From positions 146,819 to 210,818 of the forward strand of contig JAYQMT010000004.1 of assembly GCA_038143955.1 (NCBI GenBank): DNA of 64,000 bases. The letters run 5' to 3'. Both the position numbers and the translations under genes were made by a program. The DNA is from Porticoccus sp038143955. GTDB taxonomy: Bacteria > Pseudomonadota > Gammaproteobacteria > Pseudomonadales > Porticoccaceae. Below, piece by piece: positions 7,349 through 17,504 of this stretch. Below the pieces are notes generated by a model. That model made no database searches. It was not told the origin of the DNA and saw nothing but the letters and a program-made list of their open reading frames with translations. Position 1 is the stretch's first letter, and each line of letters opens with the position of its first letter.

Positions 7349-8633
7349 TCTTTTGCTCTAGTTCAAACTTTAAGTCCCAATCAAAATCTTCATAATCATC
7401 TTCTTTCGAAAAATATATGTAATAAAAAAGAGCGACAGAGATTAAGCTAGCAACACATACCCACAGCAATCGAGATTTAAATAGCTTGATATACCACTTT
7501 GATTTAGGCTCAGGCTTGGGTTTAGGCTCAGGCTTGGGCTCAGGCTTGGGTTTAGGCTCAGGCTTGGGCTCAGGCTTGGGTTTAGGCTCAGGCTTGGGCT
7601 CAGGCTTGGGTTTAGGCTCAGGCTTGGGCTCAGGCTTGGGTTTAGGCTCAGGCTTGGGCTCAGGCTCAGGCTTGGGCTCAGGCTTGGGCTCAGGCTTGGG
7701 TTTAGGCTCAGGCTTGGGCTCAGGCTTGGGTTTTGAATCTTTGGTGCCTAGTATTAATTCATCAGCATCAATAATTCCGTGCCCCCAATCATTATCTTTA
7801 CCTGATTTTCCTTTGTCGTCAGCAGTGACTGCAAGTAATCTTCTAATATCATCAACCGTATAAGGCTTATTAAGTTCTTTAAATTTTGATATTAAAAGGG
7901 CTATTACCCCTGAAACAAATGGGCAGGCCATTGAAGTTCCGCTAAGCCTTGCATATCCACCATTTTTATAAGTGCTAAAAATAGAAACTCCAGGCGCAGA
8001 AACCTCAACCTCCGAACCTTTTGAGGAAAAATAGGCGATCCTTTGTGTTTTATCAAAAGCTCCCACTGCCACGCATTCTTCAAAAGCTGCAGGATAGTTA
8101 ACCCCTGCTAGACCAGTATTTCCTGCAGCACAAATTACTGGAATGTTTTTTGCATACGCTTTTCTGCCTGCCGCTTGCACGTTTGGACTTGGAGAAGATC
8201 CGCCTAGGGACATACTAATAATGTCAACTTCTTGACTTACGCAGTATTCAATTGCATCCGCAATTCCTTGATTTGACCCGCTACCGCTATTACTTAGACC
8301 TTTAACGGAAAGGCATTTTGAATCTGGAGCAACCCCAACCATACCAGTTTCATTGTTTTTTGCACATATAATACCAACACAATGCGTCTGATGACCATGT
8401 TTATCATCAATAGATTCGTTCGGTATAAAGCTTTATCCTTTTATTGCGTTCTCGCCAATATCAGGATGATTTGGGTGACCAGTGTCAATCACGCCGATAA
8501 GTACATTTTTACCGGTAGATGAAGACCAGATTTTGGGTATTTCTAATTGATTAAGGCCCCAATCGGTTGTCTGGGAAAATGAGCTATAAACTTGTTCAAT
8601 TTTTAATGGAGGGAGTTTTATGTCGTTGTGCAT
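7341..8633 (-). CDS. Subtilisin-like serine protease (S8) with PEPKP linker and membrane anchor; in-frame TAA
   Basis: Starts MHNDIKLPPLKIEQVY at 8633 with no signal peptide. The catalytic Asp is in GVIDTGHPNHPDI, the His in DKHGHQTHCVGI, the oxyanion Asn region in PVICAAGNTG, and the Ser in GTSMACPFVSGV, so all members of the triad are present. The C-terminus carries about 75 residues of Pro-Glu-Pro-Lys repeats, then a single hydrophobic segment (LLWVCVASLISVALFYYIYF) and an acidic tail, implying a membrane-tethered protease. A TAA at 8433-8435 interrupts the same reading frame between the Asp and His motifs. The downstream part alone could begin at the ATG at 8342 but would lack Asp and His. 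HGHQTH has Gln where Gly is usual. Confidence 0.8.
7504..7731 (-). repeat. Tandem 30-base repeat coding PEPKPEPKPK
   Basis: About seven and a half copies of a 30-base unit (core ggctcaggcttgggctcagg on the plus strand) encode the extended proline-rich linker of the protease. One copy is irregular, giving PEPEPKP near 7657-7672. Near-identity of the units at DNA level implies copy-number change by slippage. Such linkers usually act as rigid spacers spanning a periplasm or cell wall. Confidence 0.9.
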
Positions 8634-8650
8634 GTAAATGTATTACACAT

Positions 8651-11089
8651 TTACTGACAACTTTCGCATATATCTCCATTTTTCATAGCCTCAATACTGC
8701 AAGCAGTTGCTTCTTTGGAATGATTTTCTTCTGTAGATTTTTCAACCTTACTTGCAGCTCTATTCCTTAGGTAATAAGTAGTTTTTAAACCAGCTTCCCA
8801 GCATGCCATGTAAATATCATTCAAGTATTTCAATGATGTTGATTTATTGTATAAATTAAAACTAATTGCTTGGTCAATCCATTTTTGCCTGACCGAATTA
8901 CATTCAATTAATTTAAACATATCTCTGTCAAATGCTGTTTTATATTTTTCCTTGACATCATGTGGAATGTGTCCATTAGCTAAAGATAAATCGCCATCAA
9001 TGCTTTTTATAAAGCTGGCTAGCTCTGGGTTCCATAGTCCTTTTTCTTTCATATCATTCACGAAGTGAGGATTTGTTATGTAAAAATTTCCGCTTTTATT
9101 TTCATAAACAAATAAGACTGAAAAGTTTGGCTCTATGCTTTGCTCAACACCATTAATATATCCAATTGTAGCAGTTGGAGCAATAGCCATAACATTAGAG
9201 TTTCTCATTCCAAACTCAGCAATATGCTTCCTGACTTTTTTCCCACTCTTTTAAAGTTTCGGTAGCTTTTGTTTTGTTTTTTCTATAAGACATTAAGCTA
9301 TTGTAGGAATCTATAGGCAGCTGGCCGGCGCTCCATAGTGAACCTTCATAAGTTTTATAATGACCTCTCTCTTTGGCTAGCTTTGAGCTTGCATAAATCG
9401 CATGGCAAGAATAAAACTCAAAAAGTTTGTCGTTAAATTCTATGGCTTCATCACTGTCGATCCGAATATTCATTTTATGAAGAACATCGTGAATAGACAT
9501 CATACCTAGCCCAATTGGCCTGTGTTTAAGATTCGAATTACTTGCTTCTTTGGTCGGATAAAAATTTAAATCAATTACATTGTCCAAGATTCTAATTGCG
9601 GTATGTATAGTTTCTTTTAGTTTGTTATAATCGATTTTAAATTCCGATCCACCATGAATTTGTTTTTGCTCTAAGTGGTTAAGTAGATTAATAGACCCAA
9701 GATTGCAGACAGCCGTTTCTCCAGTTTTAACTTTTTCTCCATGTTGGTACTCTGAAGATTTAGTATGAAGAGTTATTTCTGTACAGAGATTAGAGCTTCG
9801 AACCGTGCCTTCGTGCTGATTCGTATATCTAATATTACATGGATCTTTAAAAGTGTTCCATGGATGAGAAGTTTCAAATAATACCTTGAGCATTTTTTTC
9901 CAAAGGTCTTTTGCTGTGGTTATTCTATAATTTTTTACCAAACCCTCTTCGGCTTTGTCGCAAAGCTCATTGTACTTTTTGTCAAATTCTTCCCCGAATA
10001 AATCATGCAATTCAGATTCTTTTGGGTCAAAGAAATACCAAACATCTTCATTTTTAACTCTTCTCATGAATTCATCGGGAATCCATGAGGCAGTATTCAT
10101 ATCGTGGCAACGTAATCTGTCATCTCCAGTATTTCTTCTTAAATTTAAGAAGTCTTCAAAATCTAAATGCCAGGGCTCTAGATATGCGCAACCAGCACCA
10201 GGACGCTTGCCCCCTTGGTTTACTGCCACCAGAAGATCATTGTATATTTTAAGCCAAGGAACAAGGCCACTAGAGATACCATTAGTTCCCTGAATATGAG
10301 AACCTGTAGAACGAAAAGGGGTAACATCAAGACCAAGACCACCGGCATATTTTGATTTGCGAGCTTCTTGCCAAGCGCCGTCAAAAATACCGTCAATACT
10401 ATCATCAAAAGTATTAAGATAGCAGGAGCTGAGCTGCGAGCGAGTAGTTCCACTATTAAAAAGGGTTGGGGTTGAAGGAGTGTATAAAAATTGACTAAAA
10501 AGATTATAAAACTCAATAGCTTTATCATCTTTATTTTCTTCATTTAAAGCTAAGCCCATTGCCACTCTCATCCAGAAAGCCTGAGGAGTTTCCATGAGTT
10601 TTTGATCCTGCCTGAGAAAATATCTATCAAAAAGAATTTGAATACCTAGGTATTTGAAATCTTTATCCCTACTTATTTTGATTGCTTCTGATAGTTTATT
10701 GAGATTAAAATCAAGTAAAGCTGGGTTTAGGCGATCAGCCTTTACTAATTTTTTAATATTTTGAATAAAACTTTTTCTGTATTGAAGTCTAAAAGCGTCG
10801 GAATCAACGCCTTCTTTAAACACTTCCTTGTATAAGCAGATTAATAAAAGTTGAGCTGCAGCGTAAGAATAATTAGGCTCTTTTTCGATTTTTTCTCTTG
10901 CCGAAAGAATAAGAGCTTGATCTATTTCCTTGGTTGTTATCTTATCGAAGAGTTGCAGTTGAGCATCTAATACAATTTCACTTGCGGATACATATTCTAT
11001 TTCATGGCAGGCTCTTTGCGCACTTGCATTTATTTTATCTACTTCAAAATTTTCTAGCCTACCATTTCTTTTTTTACTTTTATATCCAT
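8651..11089 (-). CDS. nrdA: Ribonucleoside-diphosphate reductase alpha subunit, class I; two frame breaks
   Basis: About 812 residues once two homopolymer errors are corrected. The N-terminal ATP cone (KRNGRLENFEVDKI) is joined to the rest by adding one A in the run at 11068-11075. The catalytic body has SSCYLNTFDDSIDGIF (active-site Cys), NLCTEITLHT (loop with N, C and E of the active site) and PIGLGMMSIHDVL. Removing one A at 9236-9241 restores EWEKVRKHIAEFGMRNSNVM, a hallmark of class I NrdA, leading to APTATI. The protein ends GDICESCQ, a CxxC redox tail. It makes dNTPs for phage replication with NrdB, from which it is separated by four genes and the DUF285 moron. A promoter lies at 11153-11181. 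Confidence 0.93.
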
Positions 11090-11152
11090 GAAATTATTTT
11101 ACACAGTTGAGGTATATTTTTTTAGTTAAAAATTCTTTTTTGCTAAGTTTTT

Positions 11153-11181
11153 ATAATAGCAGAAAAAAATGTGTAATGCAA
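11153..11181 (-). promoter_or_regulatory. Sigma70-type promoter for nrdA
   Basis: On the minus strand TTGCAT (11181-11176), a 17-base spacer and TATTAT (11158-11153) stand about 65 bases ahead of the nrdA ATG. The remaining gap to the preceding gene (11182-11208) is too short for more elements. Confidence 0.55.
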
Positions 11182-11208
11182 CACTAAACTTAAGGAGTTA
11201 TTAACAAT

Positions 11209-12039
11209 CTATTTTTTAACTGCAGATTCAGATCTGGCCCAATCTAGGTCTTTTCTGACATTGAGGTTAACTTTCCATACAGACTTTAATAGCTCTGGGT
11301 CTAAACCATTTTTCTCAAAAGTTTTAATGAGTGCGTTTATATCTTTAGGAAAGCACGTGCCTCCAAAGCCTTTATCACCATCATGCCCAGGAACTTGAAA
11401 GTGAGATTGGCCGATTCTTCTGTCTGTAATCACGCCATGAATAATGGCATGCCAGTCTAAACCAAGCTTTGTTATTAAGGTATAAACTTCATTAAAAAAA
11501 CTAACTTTAGTAGCAAAAAAACAATTAGCAATATATTTTACTGATTCAGACTCATCACTCTTCATTAATACGGTCTGTATATTAGGAAAAGCCTTGTTGA
11601 ATAATTTAATTACTTTTTCGCCAATACTTTTCTTTTTTGTGTGTCCGACGATATGTCTATCTGCATTAACGAAGTCTTCTTTCGCAAATTTCGCAGTAAG
11701 GAATTCAGGAGAATGAACAATATTTAAACTTGGATGTTTTGATTGTAAGGATTTAGTTGTTCCGATTGGTACTGTAGATTTTATAATAAAGACCGCACTC
11801 GATCCTATCGAGTCAATTTCATCGAAGCAAGATTCTATAATTGACAAATTACAGTCTTCTCCCATAACGTCCTTCATTGGAGTTGGAACGCTGACAAAAA
11901 CAAAATCTTGAGATAAAGTATCTTCTAGTGAATTTTTAGAAACCCCTGGATTCTTGTCAAATATTTTTACATCGTATTTGGAAAATCCATTCGCCACAGC
12001 AGAGCCTACAAACCCATTACCAATTACGCCGATTTTCAT
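11209..12039 (-). CDS. Short UDP-glucose/GDP-mannose dehydrogenase family protein
   Basis: A 276-residue nucleotide-sugar dehydrogenase. An NAD-binding GNGFVGSAVA motif is at residues 7-16, FVSVPTPM and IIKSTVPIGTT follow the family pattern, and GFGGTCFPKD near residue 232 carries the catalytic Cys. Family members oxidise the C6 hydroxyl of the sugar nucleotide to a carboxylate in two steps. It ends shortly after the central helix, so it lacks most of the C-terminal UDP-binding domain of cellular enzymes (about 390-450 residues). This may be a phage short form. It overlaps the upstream epimerase by 4 bases. Confidence 0.85.
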   Translation of the reverse strand: MKIGVIGNGFVGSAVANGFSKYDVKIFDKNPGVSKNSLEDTLSQDFVFVSVPTPMKDVMGEDCNLSIIESCFDEIDSIGSSAVFIIKSTVPIGTTKSLQSKHPSLNIVHSPEFLTAKFAKEDFVNADRHIVGHTKKKSIGEKVIKLFNKAFPNIQTVLMKSDESESVKYIANCFFATKVSFFNEVYTLITKLGLDWHAIIHGVITDRRIGQSHFQVPGHDGDKGFGGTCFPKDINALIKTFEKNGLDPELLKSVWKVNLNVRKDLDWARSESAVKK

Positions 12040-12944
12040 TGGGGCTTGTTAGCTTCAACCCAATCTTCGAATTTTTGAGTAGGATTCCATCTAAGCATTG
12101 ACCTTGCTTTTGTATTGTCCGCTAAAGTTTCTCGAGCTTCTCCTGGTCTAGCGTCAATAAAGGTATGTTCTCCGCCGACTAGTTTAACTATATCAAGCAC
12201 AGAATGATTAGTTCCAGTTCCTAGATTAAAGAGCTCCCCAATAATTTCTTTATTGTCTGATTCGCCAGCTAAATACATGGCTTCAACAATGTCTTTAACG
12301 TATGTATAATCTCTGGTTTGAAGTCCATCGCCTACAACAGTCATTGGTTTGCCCAATTCTTTTTGTCTAAAAAATAATCCCACAACAGGGGCGTAATCTC
12401 CAGCTAAAGGCTGGCGCTCACCATAAACATTAAAAAATCTAAAAAGCACAGTCTCTAACCCGAAAAGTTTCGTATACATCTTGCATAGCTCTTCGCAGTT
12501 AGCTTTGCTTACTGAATATGGGTTTAAGCAGTCGTTAGGCATATCTTCTTTCAAGGGAATTGGGTTGGCTAACCCATAACAAGAAGAAGTGCCTGCAAAC
12601 ATTACTCTTTTGCAATTGTTTAATCTAGCGCCCTGCAATACGTTAACCGTACCGAGCGAATTATTTTTAACTGCATCCGATGGGTCTTCAACGCAAATCT
12701 GTATACGAGAGCGAGCAGCTAAGTGAAAAACCAAATCAACACCCTTAAATAGTGGCTCTAACTTGTCGAAATCACATATATCAACCTTATGATTTTCTGT
12801 ATCATTTCTCCAATTAAATTCGGAATTAGCCGTTGATGATTCATCATCAACAACAACTACCTTGTACCCTGCTTGAAGTAATCTTTCAACTAAATGACTG
12901 CCTATAAAGCCGGCGCCCCCTGTAACTAAACATTTTTTAATCAT
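12036..12944 (-). CDS. NAD-dependent epimerase/dehydratase (extended SDR, GalE/UXS-like)
   Basis: A 302-residue extended short-chain dehydrogenase. GGAGFIGSHL at residues 9-18 binds NAD, LVFHLAARSRI is the fourth strand, SSCYG and PYSVSKANCE supply the Ser and Tyr-x-x-x-Lys catalytic groups, and RFFNVYGERQ is the substrate loop. The family includes UDP-glucose 4-epimerase and UDP-glucuronate decarboxylase; coupling to the dehydrogenase gene makes conversion of a UDP-uronic acid attractive, but this is inference. It overlaps both neighbours by 4 bases. Confidence 0.85.
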   Translation of the reverse strand: MIKKCLVTGGAGFIGSHLVERLLQAGYKVVVVDDESSTANSEFNWRNDTENHKVDICDFDKLEPLFKGVDLVFHLAARSRIQICVEDPSDAVKNNSLGTVNVLQGARLNNCKRVMFAGTSSCYGLANPIPLKEDMPNDCLNPYSVSKANCEELCKMYTKLFGLETVLFRFFNVYGERQPLAGDYAPVVGLFFRQKELGKPMTVVGDGLQTRDYTYVKDIVEAMYLAGESDNKEIIGELFNLGTGTNHSVLDIVKLVGGEHTFIDARPGEARETLADNTKARSMLRWNPTQKFEDWVEANKPQ

Positions 12945-13899
12945 AATTTATTGTACACGTGTTTTTTGTACCATTGGTAAGTTTTTTTAATCCCTTGCTG
13001 TAGGTTAAAATTTTGCATAAAACCTATAGATTTTATCCTTGAGTTATCCATTTTTTTACGCATTGTACCATCAGGTTTTGATGAATCAAAAACAATTGAG
13101 CCTTCGTATTTAACGCAAGATTTTATTATATCAGCCAATTCTAATATTGAAACTTCATCATCTGAGCCACAATTAATATGAGATATGCCTTGTGAGTAAA
13201 CATTTTTTGCAGATAAATTTTCAAGACAGTATACTAGCGCATTAGCCAAATCATCTACCAGTAAAAATTCTCTAAGAGGCTTTCCGGTACCCCAAATCTC
13301 AATAGAATTATTGTTGTTTTGTTTTGCTAGGTGTATTTTATGTATCAGCGCAGGTAATACATGGGAAGTTTTAGGGTCAAAGTTATCTCTTGGTCCGTAG
13401 AGGTTACAAGGCATCACTGAATAAAAATTGCTGCCATATTGATGGTAAAAACTTTCACACATCTTTAGGGCTGCGATTTTTGCAACCGCATACGGCTCAT
13501 TGGTCCATTCTAAAAGCCCCGTCAATAGGTATTCTTCTTTTATCGGTATTTTTGCTTCACGTGGATAAATGCAGGAAGATCCTAGGTTAATTAATTTATC
13601 AACAGAATGATCATGGGATGATTTTATGATGTTGGATGCTATTTGTATATTTTCATATATGAAATCGCCTCGATACGTATCATTAGCCAATATACCTCCG
13701 ACTCTTGCTGCGCATAAAATAACGTAGTCTATCTTCTCTTTTTTAAAAAAAAAAACATCAACAGCTTTTTGGTTTAATAGATCAAGCTCTTTTCTTGTTT
13801 TAGTTATTATGTTTTCAAAACCTTTAGTTTTTAAATTATCAACAACCGCAGAACCTACCATTCCTCGATGGCCTGCGACAAAAACTTTTTATTCTTCAC
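12941..13899 (-). CDS. fcl: GDP-L-fucose synthase; start region broken by one base
   Basis: About 319 residues. The enzyme epimerises and reduces GDP-4-keto-6-deoxymannose to GDP-L-fucose. Visible are CAARVGGI, NLGSSCIYPREA, PYAVAKIAALKMCE (Tyr-x-x-x-Lys) and MPCNLYGPRDNFD, all typical of the family. The usual N-terminus KVFVAGHRGMVGSAV is present in the DNA but out of frame with any start. Adding one A in the run near 13886 joins it to a GTG at 13899 that overlaps the stop of gmd, and I use that start. The preceding gene makes the substrate. Confidence 0.9.
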
Positions 13900-14939
13900 T
13901 TTGAAAGTAATCTATAATCGTTTTCGTACATTTTTTTGACAAGACCCAAAAATCCAGTTTTTCTAGACCAGCCCATTTCTTTTTCTGCCAAAGAACAATC
14001 TCCGCATAATTGATGAACTTCTGCGGGACGATAAAATTTAGGGTTCACCCGGAAAATTAACTCACCGTCTTTTGTGTAATACTTTTCATCGTCATCTTTA
14101 CCCTTAGAGATAAATTCTATACCTGCGCACTTTAAGCTTTTATCAAGAAATTCTCTAACGCTATGCATCTCACCACTAGCTAGTATATAATTTTTGGGGC
14201 GATCTTGATTTAACATCATCCATACACCTTCCATAAAATCTTCAGCATCGGTCCAGTCACGCTTAGCGTCAATATTACCCAATTCCAGCACTGGAATTTC
14301 TTTATCCATTTCAAGTGCATGTTTGATTTTAGCAACGCTATAACTGATCTTGCGGGTTACAAAATCCAAACCTCGCCTTGTTCCTTCGTGATTAAATAGC
14401 CAACCCTGTATTGCGTATAAACCATAGGATTCTCGGTAAACTCTAACAATGTGACGAGCAGCGCATTTGGCAGCACCATAAGGGGACTGTGGTCGCAGGG
14501 GGTGCTCTTCATTTTGTGGAGTGTAAATGACATCACCAAATTCTTCTGAAGAGCCAGCATTGTAAAAACGGCAATGAGGGGCAAAACGACGAATCGACTC
14601 AAGAATATGAAGAACCGAATCGGCATCGGTATCCCATGTTTGTATTGGGTAATCCCAGCTTCCCGCGACAAAAGATTGGGCGGCAAAATTAATAAAGTAA
14701 TCTGGTTGAATGTCTATGATAACATCACGCATGCTGTGTGCATCATTCAAATCCATATTAATCAATTGGAATCGCGGCTCATTTTCTAAATGTAAAATGT
14801 TTTCGTGGTTCTTTACGCTTAATCGGCGAACTGCGCCATAGATAGTAAAGTCCTCTTGATCTTTAAATAACTTTAATAAAAAGTCAACCATGTGGCTGCC
14901 GTCTTGTCCGGTTACTCCTGTTACTATTATTTTTTTCAT
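13896..14939 (-). CDS. gmd: GDP-mannose 4,6-dehydratase
   Basis: A 347-residue extended SDR enzyme converting GDP-D-mannose to GDP-4-keto-6-deoxy-D-mannose. It begins KKIIVTGVTGQDGSHMVDFL, with the family's GVTGQDGSH dinucleotide loop. NFAAQSFVAGSW, NAGSSEEFGDV, SPYGAAKCAARH (Tyr-x-x-x-Lys) and FNHEGTRRGLDFVTRKI are all strongly conserved in Gmd. With the downstream fcl it forms the complete two-step pathway to GDP-L-fucose. It is separated from the pyruvyl transferase by one base. Confidence 0.95.
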   Translation of the reverse strand: MKKIIVTGVTGQDGSHMVDFLLKLFKDQEDFTIYGAVRRLSVKNHENILHLENEPRFQLINMDLNDAHSMRDVIIDIQPDYFINFAAQSFVAGSWDYPIQTWDTDADSVLHILESIRRFAPHCRFYNAGSSEEFGDVIYTPQNEEHPLRPQSPYGAAKCAARHIVRVYRESYGLYAIQGWLFNHEGTRRGLDFVTRKISYSVAKIKHALEMDKEIPVLELGNIDAKRDWTDAEDFMEGVWMMLNQDRPKNYILASGEMHSVREFLDKSLKCAGIEFISKGKDDDEKYYTKDGELIFRVNPKFYRPAEVHQLCGDCSLAEKEMGWSRKTGFLGLVKKMYENDYRLLSK

Positions 14940-14940
14940 T

Positions 14941-15738
14941 TTAAATATTTAGATTCATTAAGTTTGACTTTATTTTTGCTAAAGAATCTTTAAAATCGCT
15001 TGATAAAATTTTTTCCATACCACCAAACCTACTGTCTGTTTTTAGGTTTGGGTTAACGAATAATGACTTTGTTCCCATTGCTCTACATGGTAACATGCAA
15101 TGCAGTCTAGAAGTGATAACTTCTTCTGCAGTTCTGTATTTTTCCAAAAGCTTATCTGCTAAATTTAATCTGTATTCTAAATTGAATTTATGCTTGTTGT
15201 CAAGCAAATGGTAAATCTCTTGCCATTCTTTAAATTTTGATTTATCGAATTCAACTCTTGGTATATAGGGGCAATTGCCATTTATATCAACAAGAAATTT
15301 ACCTTTTCTTTTTCCCTTGTATTCGTCAAATAAAGTCGTTAAGCAACCAGTAAAATAAGACTCCACGCCGAAACTAGACAAAGTCATAACCGTGTGCTCG
15401 TCTCGACAACCTATCGGTTCAAATCTTTTAAAAAAAGAAATATTTTTTTTATTAACTACCGAATATTGAGGTCTAGGATCAGAGTGAAAGCTAATAAATA
15501 TTGGGTGTATATTTTTTGATGGTAAAAATTTTGACGGATCCGTCATGAACCATCCATTCATAATAAGGTTAACTGGTGGCCCTTGATAATTACATAATTC
15601 TTCTCTGTTGATAAAAGAATATTCTGATATTCCTTTTTTTGATAGAAAATTAATTGCAGCTTTTGTCTGTATGTCATCCCCTATATTATCACTAGAGGCC
15701 CACATTACAGCATACTGTTTGGTTTTATTTAAACTCAC
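14941..15738 (-). CDS. Polysaccharide pyruvyl transferase family protein 1
   Basis: A 265-residue protein with the family landmarks: ASSDNIGDDIQTKAAINFL near the N-terminus, IMNGWFM, EPIGCRDEHTVMTLSSFGV in the middle (the GxRD turn), FTGCLTTLF, and TSRLHCMLPCRAMG near residue 220. The family adds ketal-linked pyruvate to glycans using phosphoenolpyruvate, although many members have other transferase roles. It is a paralogue of the next gene upstream. A negatively charged pyruvylated sugar on host or virion glycan is an inference. Confidence 0.8.
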   Translation of the reverse strand: MSLNKTKQYAVMWASSDNIGDDIQTKAAINFLSKKGISEYSFINREELCNYQGPPVNLIMNGWFMTDPSKFLPSKNIHPIFISFHSDPRPQYSVVNKKNISFFKRFEPIGCRDEHTVMTLSSFGVESYFTGCLTTLFDEYKGKRKGKFLVDINGNCPYIPRVEFDKSKFKEWQEIYHLLDNKHKFNLEYRLNLADKLLEKYRTAEEVITSRLHCMLPCRAMGTKSLFVNPNLKTDSRFGGMEKILSSDFKDSLAKIKSNLMNLNI

Positions 15739-15752
15739 AAAGTGAGTATAAC

Positions 15753-16592
15753 CTAGTAAGTGATTTTTTCAATAATAAAATTTAAAACTTTCTTTGTCAA
15801 ACTATACTTAGATTTAAAAAAAGAACTTTTCTTTAAATTCATTTTAACATACGACGATATTCTTGGGTTTGACATAAAATTTTTATCAAAAGAATCGCCT
15901 TTTGGAGAAACAAGTGCGCAAGGAACACCCATTGCCATGCAAGGTATGAAGGCATGCAACCTTGACGTTTGAACAAACATCGATTCGCTATACATTTTTA
16001 AATAAAAATAAGCCCTTGATAAACATTCTTTAATTGGTTTATCTTTTAAGTCTACATGCCTATGGGTTTTACTTGAACCTCTGTTCATGTCTTTTTTCGC
16101 ATCTACATAATAAATCTGACCTTTTTTGTTTTGCCATTGCAAGAAATCAATTGTAGAAGAAATGCATCCAGAATAGTAAGACTCAATACCATGGCTTTGC
16201 AATAAGTTTAAGGTATAATGATCTCGACATCCTATTGGCCCAAAACTACTAAGGGTAGATAAATTTTTCTGACTAACTAGTTTTTTATTACCTAAATGAA
16301 AAGATGTAAAAATCGGAGTTATATTACTGGGTATATTGAAGTCTATATTGCCCATATCATCTTTTGGGTGCATCCACCAGCCATTCATGATGGTGATAAT
16401 ATCGTGGCAGTTTTTATATTGCGATGGTTCGCTTAAGTTATCCCTATTGATAAAAATGAAATTAAAACCTTTTATTGAATTTTTTTGACAAAGATTTAAG
16501 AATTGAACAAAAGTATATTTAGTTTTATTTGTTGATTCAACGATTTTTTTATAGATATTTATTGTTGCCAAGGTTTGTATATAGTCACCCAA
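15753..16592 (-). CDS. Polysaccharide pyruvyl transferase family protein 2 (start uncertain)
   Basis: About 280-300 residues, with the same landmarks as its neighbour: NLGDYIQTLATINIYK, TIMNGWWM, GPIGCRDHYTLNLLQSHGI, YYSGCISSTIDF and QTSRLHAFIPCMAMG. The given start is a TTG at 16592 inside the first motif. Homology to the paralogue suggests that the true N-terminus lies about 20 codons further upstream (IIVAKNNFKKYCSTNLGD), where no standard start is in frame. A base error near 16650, or an unusual start, is likely. It probably abuts the end of the GT8 gene at 16660. Confidence 0.75.
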   Translation of the reverse strand: MGDYIQTLATINIYKKIVESTNKTKYTFVQFLNLCQKNSIKGFNFIFINRDNLSEPSQYKNCHDIITIMNGWWMHPKDDMGNIDFNIPSNITPIFTSFHLGNKKLVSQKNLSTLSSFGPIGCRDHYTLNLLQSHGIESYYSGCISSTIDFLQWQNKKGQIYYVDAKKDMNRGSSKTHRHVDLKDKPIKECLSRAYFYLKMYSESMFVQTSRLHAFIPCMAMGVPCALVSPKGDSFDKNFMSNPRISSYVKMNLKKSSFFKSKYSLTKKVLNFIIEKITY

Positions 16593-16659
16593 ATTGGTTG
16601 AACAGTATTTTTTAAAATTATTTTTAGCAACAATGATACCTAGGTTGATAGTGCCACCA

Positions 16660-17495
16660 TCACTAGGTAATTCAAAGAAAAATCTTGAAACTTTTGATCA
16701 TAATTTTTTTTTGAATCTTGCGCATTAATTTCCGTGGAAATATCTGTCCTGTAGGCATTCCATAAATAACCATATTTATGGTCATTGCAAAAGATATGGT
16801 TTTTTGCTGCCCGCAAAGTGAAATATAAAATTGTTATAAGTTTTAGTTAAATGATCATCTTGGCCTGAAAAAATATTATATTTTTCGTGCAACTTGGCAT
16901 GCTGACCCTCACAAAATATGTTTATAATGTGTTGGTCATGGTGCGTCCCCTTGTTCAGGCTTGGATTTTTTAATATATCCATGCATTTTTTTGTAAATTT
17001 TAAAGCTCTAAGTGTTTTTAAATCCATAACCATGACGCCAGCATTACCTGATCTGGTTTTGATTTTGCTCAATTGGGAGCTTTTCATTATTGAATTTTTT
17101 AAAGCTATACCCTTGGGTCCACAGTTCATCCTGAACATTGGCAATAAATCTGTATTAACTATTAAGTCGATATCTAGATATATAAGTTTATCTACGTTTA
17201 AAAGTAAATCAGGTATAAAAAGCCTGAGCATTGTTGCTGCAGTCACATGCTGCAAGCCAGAATATGAATAATTCCATTTTTTAATGTAATTATGTAGTCT
17301 TACATTTTTTAGTTTTGATACATATTCCTTAAGTCGCCTTAAATCCCTGCAATCTTCAAAATCATGTATGTAGTGGATTTCAAGATTGTGGTGAGAGTTT
17401 TTTTGTAAAATTGAATTTAATACTATATGTATGTATTTTACTAAAGCCCTGTCACTTGAAAAGCATATATGTATAGTGTTTAATTTTTCGTTCAT
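16660..17495 (-). CDS. Family 8-like glycosyltransferase, one frame break near the C-terminus
   Basis: About 278 residues when one extra A at about 16800 is removed. HICFSSDRALVKY is the first strand, KLIYLDIDLIVNTDL holds the DxD, NAGVMVMDLKTLR is the acceptor-side strand, and FIFHFAGSKK is the closing His-x-x-Gly-x-x-Lys motif of GT8 enzymes. Restoring the frame adds a helical tail (DHKYGYLWNAYRTDIS), ending at 16660. GT8 members are retaining transferases often acting on lipopolysaccharide cores. Donor unknown. Confidence 0.8.
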
Positions 17496-17504
17496 CGTAC
17501 ATAT

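Noticed and set aside
7486..7863. A plus-strand open frame rich in Gly-Leu-Gly-Ser repeats opposite the protease linker
   Set aside because: It is the antisense shadow of the PEPKP repeat; the protease frame has clear homology and the shadow none.
9230..9245. Programmed frameshifts as the cause of the nrdA and ssb breaks
   Set aside because: Both single-base additions and losses occur, at more than 25 sites and always in homopolymers, which points to sequencing error.
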